Below, in pieces: positions 13,142 to 22,520 of a stretch of DNA of 64,000 bases. This DNA is from Henckelia pumila (taxonomy: Eukaryota > Streptophyta > Magnoliopsida > Lamiales > Gesneriaceae): NCBI RefSeq assembly GCF_033568475.1, contig NC_133120.1, positions 81,196,151 to 81,260,150 of the forward strand. Reading direction: 5' to 3'. Under the pieces are notes generated by a model. That model had not been told where the DNA came from. It saw only the letters and a list, made by a program, of their open reading frames with translations, and searched no databases. Every line of letters begins with the position of its first letter. Position 1 is the stretch's first letter. Made by a program: the position numbers and the translations under genes.

Positions 13142-13684
13142 TGTTGAACTTAATCACAAATTCAATTCTTTGATTCTCAGAAACATACAACACAATTCCC
13201 ACGATGAACAGAAATTAAGAACAAGAAAGAACACACAAGATCAATTTATGTGGTTCGACTCTTGTTGAGTCTACATCCACGGGAGGAATGATAATCTCTT
13301 TATTGATCAAGACAAGTATTTGAATACAAAGCTTTTCGATCCAAAAACAATCACAAAGAAAAAACCAGAAAACTCAGAGAAATATTTCCAGCTTTTGTGA
13401 TCTCTTTCCCTTTGGATTTCCTTCGTATTCTTCTTTCTTTGATTGCTCTCCCATCCTTCTGATTTATTCCTTCTATAGAGTATTTATACCAGCTCGATAT
13501 AACTGATTCCTCTAAGATAAAATCTTCTCAATCAGGATAAGGTCCAACTGCCTCTTAAGCTTAAGAATAGTAACCAACTTCTTAACTGTTACAACTATTA
13601 ACAGTTTTTGGTTATTATGCTCTTAATGCTTCCAGTTAAGCTTTTCTTGATTGATCCATTTAACTTTGAGAGACACACCTAACA
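13142..13684 (-). repeat. 5' LTR of copia element 8579-13684
   Basis: 543 bp with the same termini as the partner LTR. It contains the CTATAGAGTATTTATACC region on the top strand. The primer-binding site lies immediately to its left on the top strand. Confidence 0.92.
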
Positions 13685-14432
13685 ATAATCCGAGATTTTG
13701 ACAAATACATGTAGCACCACTCTTCCTTTATTGTAATTTTTTTTTTGGCCCTATCGTTAGATTTACAAATCGAACAATGGCGTAAATAATAATTAATAAT
13801 AGCTCATAGTTCAAAGAAAAAAAAAAAACAAAATAGTTCTGGCATTAGCTGGAATCTGTGTCTCAATTCAATGAATTTTAGTTAGCCCTACTCTAAATTA
13901 TTGCCATGTCCTTTCATCAATCTGAATGCGCTCGAGGGTACGTACGGAGCGTCCTTTAATTCGCACGAATTCACCGCAGCCATTTTTGTTTTGTTTTGGT
14001 TACTTATAATAAATATACTCCTTACAAGTACTTTAACAACTTCCTAATCTTCACTTGTACATGTTAAGAGACATATGGTATATATATTAATGAGTGTTTC
14101 TTTTGTATCATTTTATTATCATTTGGTAAATTTGATTGCCCGATGCTTTTGATCGATATTTATTCTTAAACGTGAGGTTTATCGTTTTCTACGTATAAGA
14201 TTCTTCGATGTAACTTGAGAGTATACGGTTTAGTCATGGAATTTTGCACTGGTGTTTTATTTATTGAAATGTTTAGTGTCTCAAAGGTGACATTCATTCG
14301 TAATAAATATGATAGTTGTTGATAAATAAATAAATAAAAAGGTTTTCCAGAGCTACCTACTGACATCTTTCTTTATCAGATTAGTGTAGAAGTTTTTTTT
14401 AATAGTAAAACTCATAATTTTATTCAAGGACT
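13685..14432. other. Intergenic, no gene seen
   Basis: About 750 bp of AT-rich DNA between the copia 5' LTR and the Cassandra LTR. Open frames on both strands are short and resemble no family I know. Confidence 0.5.
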
Positions 14433-14437
14433 ATTAA

Positions 14438-14791
14438 TGTGACATCCGAAGCCAAATGTCTTAAGGATATGGTCTGCAATATCGTGGTTAATATCTGAAA
14501 GATAAAAATTCCACCAATGAGTGAACGATGGATGACATAAATGAACCGATCCTACAATTGAATGAGAGATACAAAATATTTGATATGTACTACTCGTATC
14601 ACGAAAGTGCATCTTCTTCAGGTAGCTCATCGCATAAGAACTTCAAATTTAAGTGTGCTTGATTTGGGGGCAATTATAGGATGGCTGACCACCTGAAAAG
14701 TTTCTCAAGGTGTGTGTGAGTGAGAACATAAGCACGCTGAAAAGATCTGTCTTGATACCATGGGAACAATTATCGAATCTGGGGCGTTACA
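14438..14791 (-). mobile_element. Cassandra-type TRIM solo LTR with 5S rRNA-like sequence
   Basis: Read on the minus strand it starts TGTAACGCCCCAGATTCGAT and continues TTGTTCCCATGGTA, which I recognise as the Cassandra TRIM LTR. It is 354 bp and ends GGATGTCACA. It is flanked by a perfect 5-bp duplication ATTAA (14433-14437 and 14792-14796). No partner LTR or internal region is nearby, so it is a solo LTR. Cassandra LTRs are known to carry 5S rRNA sequence with an RNA polymerase III promoter. Confidence 0.85.
14625..14720 (+). other. 5S rRNA-derived segment inside the Cassandra LTR
   Basis: The top strand follows the 3' two-thirds of plant 5S rRNA with substitutions: AGAACTTCAAATTTAAGTGTG corresponds to the AGAACTCCGAAGTTAAGCGTG region, and AGGATGGCTGACCACCTG to AGGATGGGTGACCTCCTG. 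The spacing is as in 5S. It is an element-borne copy and not a functional 5S gene. Confidence 0.75.
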
Positions 14792-14796
14792 ATTAA

Positions 14797-14968
14797 GACA
14801 AAAACTCTTATGAGACGGTCTTAAGGGTCATTTTTTTGAGACGAGTCTCTTATATGAGTTATCCATTAAAATGTATTATATTTTATATTAAAAATATTAC
14901 TTATCATTATAAATATAGGTAAAATTGACCCGTCTCACGGATAAGCCCATCTCACAAGAGTGTTACTC
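14797..14968. mobile_element. 172-bp Mutator-like MITE, copy A
   Basis: Flanked by a perfect 9-bp target duplication TACAATTAA (14788-14796 and 14969-14977). Terminal inverted repeats: GACAAAAACTCTTATGAGAC on the left against GAGTAACACTCTTGTGAGAT on the right. A 9-bp duplication is typical of Mutator-like elements. No coding capacity. Its target includes the last four bases of the Cassandra LTR plus that LTR's own target duplication. Confidence 0.85.
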
Positions 14969-15225
14969 TACAATTAATATCCTATATTATAAGCTTTATA
15001 TCAACCAATAAAAAAAATCCCCTTACGTCCGCACAAAGCATATGAGTAAGAAATTAGATTAGTTAGAAGTACTTAGTTTGAGGAGTAGATATGATTTAAA
15101 ATTATGCTCTTTTCAATACAAAAATATTATCTCATACAAATCACAAAATTTTTTGTAAAACCATATCTCATTTGTGAAGCGGATATCTCCGGTTTAACCC
15201 GACTCATATAAAAATATTACTTTTT

Positions 15226-15397
15226 GACAAAAACTTTTATTAGACAGTCTCAAGGGTCATTTTTTTGAGACGTATCTCCTATATGAGTTTTTCATTAAAA
15301 ATTATTATATTTTATGTCAAAAATATTACTTATTATTATAAATATGAGTAGGGTTGACCCGTCTCACGGATGAGACCGTCTCACAGGAGTGTTACTC
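15226..15397. mobile_element. 172-bp Mutator-like MITE, copy B
   Basis: Same family and the same length as copy A. It has its own perfect 9-bp target duplication TTACTTTTT (15217-15225 and 15398-15406). The interior (AAGGGTCATTTTTTTGAGAC, ATTATATTTTATGTCAAAAA, GACCCGTCTCACGGATGAG) aligns with copy A along its length. Confidence 0.85.
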
Positions 15398-15406
15398 TTA
15401 CTTTTT

Positions 15407-16292
15407 ACGTCAAACATTATTTTTCATTATAAATATGCACCACTTCGATCCGTCTCACAAATATATATTCGCGAGATGATCTCAGAAGCGACTTGCTTTA
15501 ATTAGTTCTGAAACTCACGAATTAATTAGATCCAGACTGAATCAATTGCTCGAAAATGTTAAGATCCGACAAAATGATATCATAAAATTATGATTTTCAT
15601 ATGTACTAGTAGCTCGTCCAAGAATTATTTAGGTAGGGAAACGAAATCTTAATTCGCCCAATGGAACGTAACAACTAAAAAAGATATATGGACCTATCAT
15701 ATATCAAATTTCAAAGTGATCCGACCCTAGCTACACTGCATTACTCTGATAGATTCGACCCGATGTTTTTGTGAGGAGATGAGAGCCTTACATTAATTTC
15801 AGGCAACTTGTTTGAAAATTTTCAATCAACGCGGCTTCAAATAGTGCTTTTATTTATGCTCCAATTATCTCAAATATTTAATGTTCACATATACATGTAT
15901 GTATATATACCATACCATATTTTACAGAAATCCCCATAATTTCATATATGACACAATGAGAATGGAGATTGCAATTTTTAAATAATTACCTAGGACATAG
16001 AATGAGGAGAATAATGAATACCGAGATTGCTAAAAATTTCCAATGAAAAAAAAATGATCTATTAGCTCTCTGTATTTTTATAATCTTGAAAAAATACATC
16101 CCCATGTGTTCAAATTTTAAACACACAACCTCTTGTCCGTACTTGTTTTCAGGGGCTTTTGTGCTTAAATTTCAAAACACAAGGGGTTAATAGTAATAGA
16201 AGATTTTCAGCAATTTCATGATTTTACAGAGCTAGCATATGCAATTATCCCTATATATGTGTGTGTGTGTGTGTTTTTATATATACATATAG
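15407..16292. other. Intergenic AT-rich region, no gene seen
   Basis: Contains a decayed fragment at about 15424-15490 with CCGTCTCACAA, probably an older copy of the adjacent MITE family. Nothing else recognisable. Confidence 0.4.
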
Positions 16293-16535
16293 TAGGTGTC
16301 TTGTGAGACGAGTCAATTCTATCTATTTTAGCATTTTAGCATAAAAAATAATACTTTTCGCATAGAAAGTAATACTTTTTCGTGACTGAACCAATTAAGA
16401 GATTTGTCTCGCGAAATTGACCGGTGACCCATAATATTTTTCGCATAAAAAGTAATAATTTATCATAACTGGCCCAATTAAGAGATTCGTGTCATGAAAT
16501 TGACTCGTGGGACCTTCTGATCACAAGAGTTTTTG
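16293..16535. repeat. Decayed element with an internal direct duplication
   Basis: Starts GTCTTGTGAGACGAGTC and ends near GATCACAAGAGTTTTT, imperfect inverted ends like those of the GAGACGG MITEs. Inside, a block of about 68 bp (GCATAGAAAGTAATAC to GAAATTGACC) is repeated once with changes (GCATAAAAAGTAATAA to GAAATTGACT). Confidence 0.5.
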
Positions 16536-18659
16536 TTATATATATGTGTGCATATACACACATATATATATGGGCATGATATAAATCAATCTACAAAGGT
16601 CGATTCCTTCATTCTCCCATATCCAATGATTGAAGGGAAATATATACATGGACATGGCAGAAAATTGTAATTTTGGTGTTGTGTATTACTTTCTACATCC
16701 GACTTTGGTCGTTTTCGTCTAATTAATTTCAATGTTAATCACGTATTTTTAAATTTTGTCCATTTTAATTCTGTTTTCGATAGAAATTGATGTAGCATTA
16801 TGTACATAATATATCACTTAATAAGTGTCGTATATATAGTATACTACGTACATACATCAACACTACATACGTCGTAATTAATATTTAGAAAAAATGAATA
16901 CACATTCGGGATTCAAAATGAGATCAACTATCCGTCAGTTGGTAACAATTAACATTTTTCTGGACTAATTCCTTAAAACGACCCCACATGGAAAAATGCT
17001 ATTTTGTCATCACCACGTTCTTATGCGTGTAATCGCATTTTCAAAGCAAAAGACATATTTTCTTTTTAGTGTTTGAACCGTGGCACAAAGAGAGAATCGC
17101 ATACAAAATCCTATAAAAATAAAATTAACAAACAACTTTGAGCAAAAATTTGAAACACGAAAAGTCAATCCATGCAGACGTAAACTTCTTGGCCCATCAT
17201 ACAGTTGCATTTTTCCTCACAAAATTCATCAATATTTTAATACAAATCTAAATTATTATTAATCGATCGCTTTTTCCTCTGTACCTTGATTTCTGAATTA
17301 AAGACTGAATAATATATATATATATATATATATATTTTAAAAAAAAAGAAAAAGAGAGAGAGATTCAGATGATAAAGAAAGATAAGGACCCGAAAACGCG
17401 TTTTTTTGTTTGTCATGCATGACAGAGAAGCACAAGCTGTTTTCTTATCCAAAGGGTTAATAATTCTATTTTTGAATCCCACTTCATTTTACTTAAATTT
17501 ATATATATTTATGTGAACATCTTATTGTCCAGAAATTAATTGAAAATTTCTATTATATTACCACATTTCATTTTACACACACGTATCTATGGTTAATTTA
17601 ATCGATTTCTATAAATGCAGAGTTAATCATGTTAAATGTTCTACATCGATTGAATTAAGTTCTTAGAAGTTATATATATGATCTTGGACATACAATCTCT
17701 CTCTTTGAGCTAGTTTTTGGTATAAAGTTAGACTCAGACCATGATTAACATGTATCGAGACTAGATTTTTTATTTTTTATTTTATTGTTTTGCATTTTCA
17801 CGTACAAATTAATAACTTGGAGCCGCTATTGTATTCGTACATGCACATGCACATACACACATATGCATTCTTTTTTAATAAGTTTTTCAAACACAAAGAA
17901 CACTCCGGGAAGCTGCTAATGACGGAATCCTATGTTGTACACGCCTATTGTAATAGAATATTCAGGATGTTTAAATATGATTAACTATATATAGAATATC
18001 ATTATTATTAAACTTTAGTCTAAGATAAATTGATTGATTTATATATAGTATTAATTAGTATTAATATAATTATGAGATTGATTATAAGCCACCCCATGTG
18101 GCCTAATGACTTCTGCACTAGGAGCTAGGTGTAATCAATTTCTGAAATTTATTGTACAAGAATTTATTTTGATTGTTTGCTTGTCAAGTCATTTTCGGGG
18201 ATAACTTGGCATGTGTTACAAGAAATGTAGATTAATAATAAAGTATTTTATAATCAAATTATGGTGTATTGATGGTAAATATGGATTCCAGACTACTGAC
18301 AACCAAAAATTAATTAAAAGTCTCCCCTTTTTCATTTTTCTGAGCAAGATTTGTTGGCCTTTGAAAAAATTGACAATCCTCCGACGTACATACATGCTCG
18401 GCATGTTACTCTCCAAACAGAATTAATTAATTATGAGATATATCATTTCAATTGGTCAATTATTTTCCCATTTTCTGAGGAAGACTCGGTCCAAATTCCA
18501 CATTTATAGATATATCCACCTTTAGAGGAAGCTAGCAAATTGAAATTGTATCATTCTTTAGAGTTTTCCAGTACTGCCCCCACAGTTTATATATACAGTG
18601 TCAAAATAGAATTTTTATATGGTTTTGCTATTATATAAATAAACAACACATGAATGAGA
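16536..18659. other. Intergenic, AT-rich, no gene seen
   Basis: About 2.1 kb with a (TA)n microsatellite at 17311-17336. Open frames are short, have no recognisable motifs and fall in AT-rich sequence. Confidence 0.5.
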
Positions 18660-18773
18660 GTAGCGTTTGGGAGAGCGTCTAATAAACACTTTTTAGATTT
18701 TTCTTCACAAAATTTCAAAATTTTGTGAAAAAGAAGCTGAGAAGTGATTCCTTGAAGCTCTCTCAAACACTAC
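18660..18773. mobile_element. 114-bp MITE-like inverted repeat
   Basis: Ends GTAGCGTTTGGGAGAGC and, inverted, GTAGTGTTTGAGAGAGC. The centre is a palindrome CACAAAATTTCAAAATTTTGTG. It would fold into a nearly continuous hairpin. No clear target duplication, so the superfamily is open. Confidence 0.6.
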
Positions 18774-19211
18774 CTTACAAATATTGTACGTATTTACCAC
18801 ACAACAAGTTAATCGGATATTGGTGTTTTCCAGTACCCAATGAGCGGTGAATCACTGACTACAATATATAAATATGTAAATAAATTTCCACAAGATAATC
18901 GAAATTTGACGCTTAGTCATGAACCTTGTAAAATCGAAGAACAGAGCATAGTGCAATGCTCATTGAATTAATATAGCTACATAATTAGTATACATTTTAG
19001 TTTATGAACCTTATGCACAACTGTGACTCGAACGAGAATTAGAATAAAGCATTAACTCAACGAGATATCTATTGATGAAGCACAATGTTAATACAATTTG
19101 AATACTAGTATCTTCTAGGATAAGTCGTTATCCCTTGTTTTCAGACCGGTATATTCCAATATTTTTATATGGTTCACAACCAATTTTCAAATTATATATA
19201 TAAATCTCAAG

Positions 19212-19715
19212 TAGGGATGTAAAATAACCAAGCCGTTTGTGAGTTATTCAAAGTTCGATTCGATAATGGCTCGTTTGAGCTCGTTTAAGAAGGTTCGTTA
19301 AGATAAACGAACTAAGCTCGAGCTTTATGATATTCACAGCTAGTTAACTCGTGAACATGCTCGTTAGTTCGCTAGTAAGTCAACTCTTAAATGAAAAACT
19401 AATATTTTGATATTTGATTTATAGATTTTATATTTTTTTGTGGAAAATATATAAAAATATATTATTAGAATAAAATTACAAGTTTTAATAATATTATTAT
19501 ATTATCTAAATATAAATTTTAGTATTTTTATAAATTTAATGAATATTTAAATTTATATTCATATTTATTAAGTTCGTTTAGGCTTGATTAAAGTTTGAAT
19601 AAGCTCGTGAGTCATAAATATAGTCGTTAAATAAAGCTAAAGCTCGGCTCGATTATAAATGAGTCAAACCCAAACATTCAAGAGTTCAGCTCGGTTTGGC
19701 TCGATTACAACCCTA
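19212..19715. mobile_element. hAT-like nonautonomous element, 504 bp
   Basis: Ends TAGGGATGTAA and, inverted, TAGGGTTGTAA. It is flanked by ATCTCAAG and ACCTCAAG, an 8-bp target duplication with one difference, as expected for hAT. The subterminal regions are rich in the motifs GCTCG and GAGCTC. No open frame of note. Confidence 0.75.
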
Positions 19716-20163
19716 ACCTCAAGGTTATTATCTATACTTGTGGATCATACACACGCACGCAAATAATGTTGTTCAATTAATTATGTTATCGATATTCAAA
19801 ATAAAAATGCCAGTTCCATAATCGGCGGATAAGTAATTAGCTTGTTTGAATTCTATTCCACCACACTGGTCGACCTAAAAATTTACACAAAATTATGTTC
19901 ACCTGGTCCAAAATATATCTAATGCGAGTGATTGAATCAATTGAAACAACATTGATTTCGGTCTTGTAATCAATCGAACCAATTTGATCAAAGACTATAT
20001 ATATCTTTTGCATCAAATGATGAATTGATTGGATATACTTTATAATGTATATATATATCAAATTGTACTAACAGTGTTATATATAATTTCGAAAAATAAA
20101 TAAATATCAGTGTTATATATATAAAGTTGTATATAAATCGAAGAAATAAGTTATAAATAGTAG

Positions 20164-20469
20164 GGAAAATATTTTTTTGGTCTATTAACTTGTTCATTTT
20201 TTGGTTTTGGTTCATTAATTTTTAAAATTTTTGTTTTGGTACACTAACTTTTAGTTTTCGAGTATTTTGGTCCAACTGCTGATGTGGTACCATAAAATTC
20301 TGACGTGACATCGGAAAATGATGACGTGTCTAGCTGCCGCGTCAGTAATTGGACCAAAATCACTGAAAATTAAAAGTTAGTATGCTAAAACCAAATTTTG
20401 AAAAGTTAATAAATCAAAACCAAAAAATTGATCAACTTATTGGACCACAAAAAAACATATATTACCCCT
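20164..20469. mobile_element. Palindromic Mutator-like MITE, 306 bp
   Basis: The two halves are imperfect reverse complements over most of the length (TTTTTTTGGTCTATTAACTT against TTTTTTTGTGGTCCAATAAG). Flanked by AAATAGTAG and AAATAGTAC, a 9-bp duplication with one difference. The centre holds several ACGTG/ACGTC-type motifs. Similar in design to the larger element near 46374-47232. Confidence 0.7.
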
Positions 20470-20478
20470 AAATAGTAC

Positions 20479-20823
20479 GAAGCTGATCAAGAACATCAGA
20501 AAAAACCTTTAACTGAAACTGAAAAAGAGATTAGAAATAGTCAAATTCATCACAACCACAAATACAGTACTGTTCTCAATTAATTACCAATGCGGTTAGA
20601 GAAGTCATTTTCATGTGAACTAAATGAAATCTGATTCTTTTATCAGAACATTACTGGATACTATCTGTCAGCCAATATTGCAAAATAAATACTAATTAAT
20701 TTACATTGTACACATATGTTTTCTTTTAATAAAGTATTATATATATTTCATCATCATATATACTATACTTTGACTGAAGGGATATTTCTAAATATTTTCT
20801 AAATTAAATTAAAGCTCTGCATC
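20479..20823. promoter_or_regulatory. Upstream region of the ERF gene
   Basis: About 345 bp between the MITE at 20164-20469 and the TATA box of the ERF gene. AT-rich and without coding sequence; the proximal promoter is presumably here. Confidence 0.4.
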
Positions 20824-20831
20824 TATAAATA
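20824..20831 (+). promoter_or_regulatory. TATA box of the ERF gene
   Basis: TATAAATA lies 114 bp upstream of the ATG. Transcription would start near 20855-20860 and give a leader of about 90 nt that includes a C-rich stretch. Confidence 0.6.
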
Positions 20832-20944
20832 TCAACTCATCAGACTCCCCTTTACAATCACTCGATCACCACTCGCATTCCCCCTCCTCCAAAAAAAAAG
20901 CCAGAGATTTTACTAAAAAGAATTGCATTAATCTTTTTGCAAGA

Positions 20945-21208
20945 ATGGTGAAGGCAGAGAGCAAGATACCATCATCAACAAAAAACTCGAAAAAGAAGTA
21001 CAAGGGAGTGAGGATGAGGAGTTGGGGATCATTTGTTTCTGAAATAAGGGCTCCAAATCAGAAGACAAGAATCTGGTTGGGCTCTTATTCGACACCGGAA
21101 GCCGCCGCGAGGGCCTACGACGCCGCACTTGTGTGCCTCAAGGGCTCTTCTGCAAACCTAAACTTCCCACTCTCCAAAGCTCTGCACCAAAATCTTTATA
21201 ACCCTGAA

Positions 21209-21242
<34 letters not shown>

Positions 21243-21643
21243 CAGCCATGTCCCCTAAGTCCATCCAACGAGTCGCCGCGGCGGCGGCGGCCAATACCAC
21301 GTTTCTTGAAAACTCTTATAAAAATCCCAGCCCACAATCTCCATCATCATCAGCATCGAGGATGAATGATTCCAACTCCTCCCCGTCTCTTTCTTCTTCG
21401 TCTTCTTCAAATAACTACTACTACGACTCCAATGTTATGAAGATCGAATATGACCCCATCTCATTAGCGGCATCGTCTGTATCCGATCATGAGCAAGATT
21501 ACATGATGGCTATGGCTTCCAGCTGCTGGTACAACTTGGATTCCCCCAAGTACAATGACATGGTAGATGGGTTGTTCTTTGATCCGCTGATGGTGGAGGA
21601 TTCGTACGAGGATAACGATATCAGATTATGGAGCTTCTGCTGA
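20945..21643 (+). CDS. AP2/ERF transcription factor, DREB type, ERF012/013/014-like
   Basis: Intronless, 232 residues. One AP2 domain (about residues 19-75) with [20 protein letters not shown] and [20 protein letters not shown], then LCLKG-like [13 protein letters not shown]. Val and Glu at the two diagnostic AP2 positions (VSEIR) mark the DREB subfamily; the MRSWGS start and the C-terminal LWSF match Arabidopsis ERF012-ERF014. These nuclear factors bind DRE/CRT or GCC-like promoter elements. After the domain come an Asn run encoded by an (AAT)n microsatellite, an Ala run from (GCG)n, and Ser-rich and acidic C-terminal segments that probably activate transcription. The family usually has Trp after WGS where this protein has Phe, a tolerated aromatic change. 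The ATG follows a plausible leader and no upstream in-frame Met was seen. Confidence 0.93.
21209..21241 (+). repeat. (AAT)n microsatellite inside the ERF coding region
   Basis: About eleven AAT units encoding a polyasparagine run downstream of the AP2 domain. The triplet period keeps the frame when the length changes. Confidence 0.9.
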
Positions 21644-21840
21644 TCATCATCAATATATTCATCAACAAGTACTGTATTTATTTATTTATTCATTTGATTC
21701 GATTATCTTCAATTTATTTCTTGAAGGCATTAAGATCTTTACACACTGACATTATTATTGACAGGAAACAGATTTCATATGTTACGTACGTACTCTGTAT
21801 TTTAATATATTTAGTGGTGATTGAGTTTAAATTAGTGTAA

Positions 21841-22342
21841 AGTTTTAAAGGATTTCACAAGAAGGGGACATATTTATTGCCTCCCCCATGTGAATTCCTG
21901 TGTATTATGTTATGTATTTATTAGGCACATCGGTTATCTGGAATATATGATGTGATTTTATAAGTTAAATTCGTGTTTTTTTTTTGTTGTGTTTAATTAC
22001 TTTATTTTATATTTATTGATGAGTTTCATGGTGAGAATAATTTGATTTAAGTTTGAGATTAATTAAACATATTACTTTTTTAAACTTCAAATTTAAGTTT
22101 TTTTTTTTAAAAAAATAAATTCTAAATATATGTACTCTCTCTATAATCATAAAGGGTCGGCTGAATTACAACTCATCTATACTTTATGGGATATAAAAGG
22201 CTTCTTAAATAAGATTGAAGAATTTCAAAAAAAAAAAAACTCTTTAATTAATTTAATTCACATGGCAACAACTTTTTATTGATTCGAACCCGAACTTCTT
22301 TTAATTAAATCTCATTTAAAGCATATTATAATTAATAATACT
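21841..22342. other. Region downstream of the ERF gene
   Basis: AT-rich DNA with several homopolymer runs. The ERF 3' UTR and polyadenylation site should lie at its start. No other gene seen. Confidence 0.4.
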
Positions 22343-22520
22343 GTTTGGTTTATGGATTGAATGACGATGGATTAATAATATAAGGATTTTAAATCATTAT
22401 ATTTGGATTAAACAATGGTGCATGACACCAATCCTAGGAAGAACTTGAGCCAAGCATTGAATAAAACAATGATTATTAATCAATCAATGTGTTATCCTTC
22501 ACAACAAACGATAAAATAAA
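22343..22520. mobile_element. Second copy of the Tourist-like MITE found in p24-delta intron 1
   Basis: Shares the interior with 7202-7389: GATTAATAATATAAGGATTTT, TTGGATTAAACAATGGTG and TTAATCAATCAATGTGTTAT. The ends are more worn (CTGTTTGGTTTATGG at the left), so the exact limits are uncertain. Confidence 0.6.

Larger units (their letters stand above)
8579..13684 (-). mobile_element. Full-length Ty1/copia element (Tork/Tnt1-like)
   Basis: A 5.1-kb fossil with two 543-bp LTRs. Coding sequence spans about 9171-13090 on the minus strand: gag (FDIEKFTGVNDFGLWR opening), CCHC knuckle (CFHCHKEGHYKRNC, about 12360-12420), protease (DSGCSFHM, about 12220), integrase (about 11100-11900), reverse transcriptase (YVDDMLIA, about 10130) and RNase H (about 9171-9600). 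The 5' LTR is followed by a primer-binding site TTGGCGCCGTCCATGGG; a purine tract AAGGTGGAGATT precedes the 3' LTR. By eye the LTRs differ at about six positions, so insertion is recent, probably under a million years at usual plant rates. The coding region has about one break. I could not find an exact 5-bp target duplication (flanks TATTA and ATAAT). Confidence 0.92.

Noticed and set aside
8574-13689. Target duplication for the full-length copia element
   Set aside because: Flanks TATTA and ATAAT do not match as direct repeats, so no duplication is claimed.
17010-18426. Several 60-80-codon open frames
   Set aside because: Low-complexity, Lys/Ile/Asn/Phe-rich peptides in AT-rich spacer with no gene signals.
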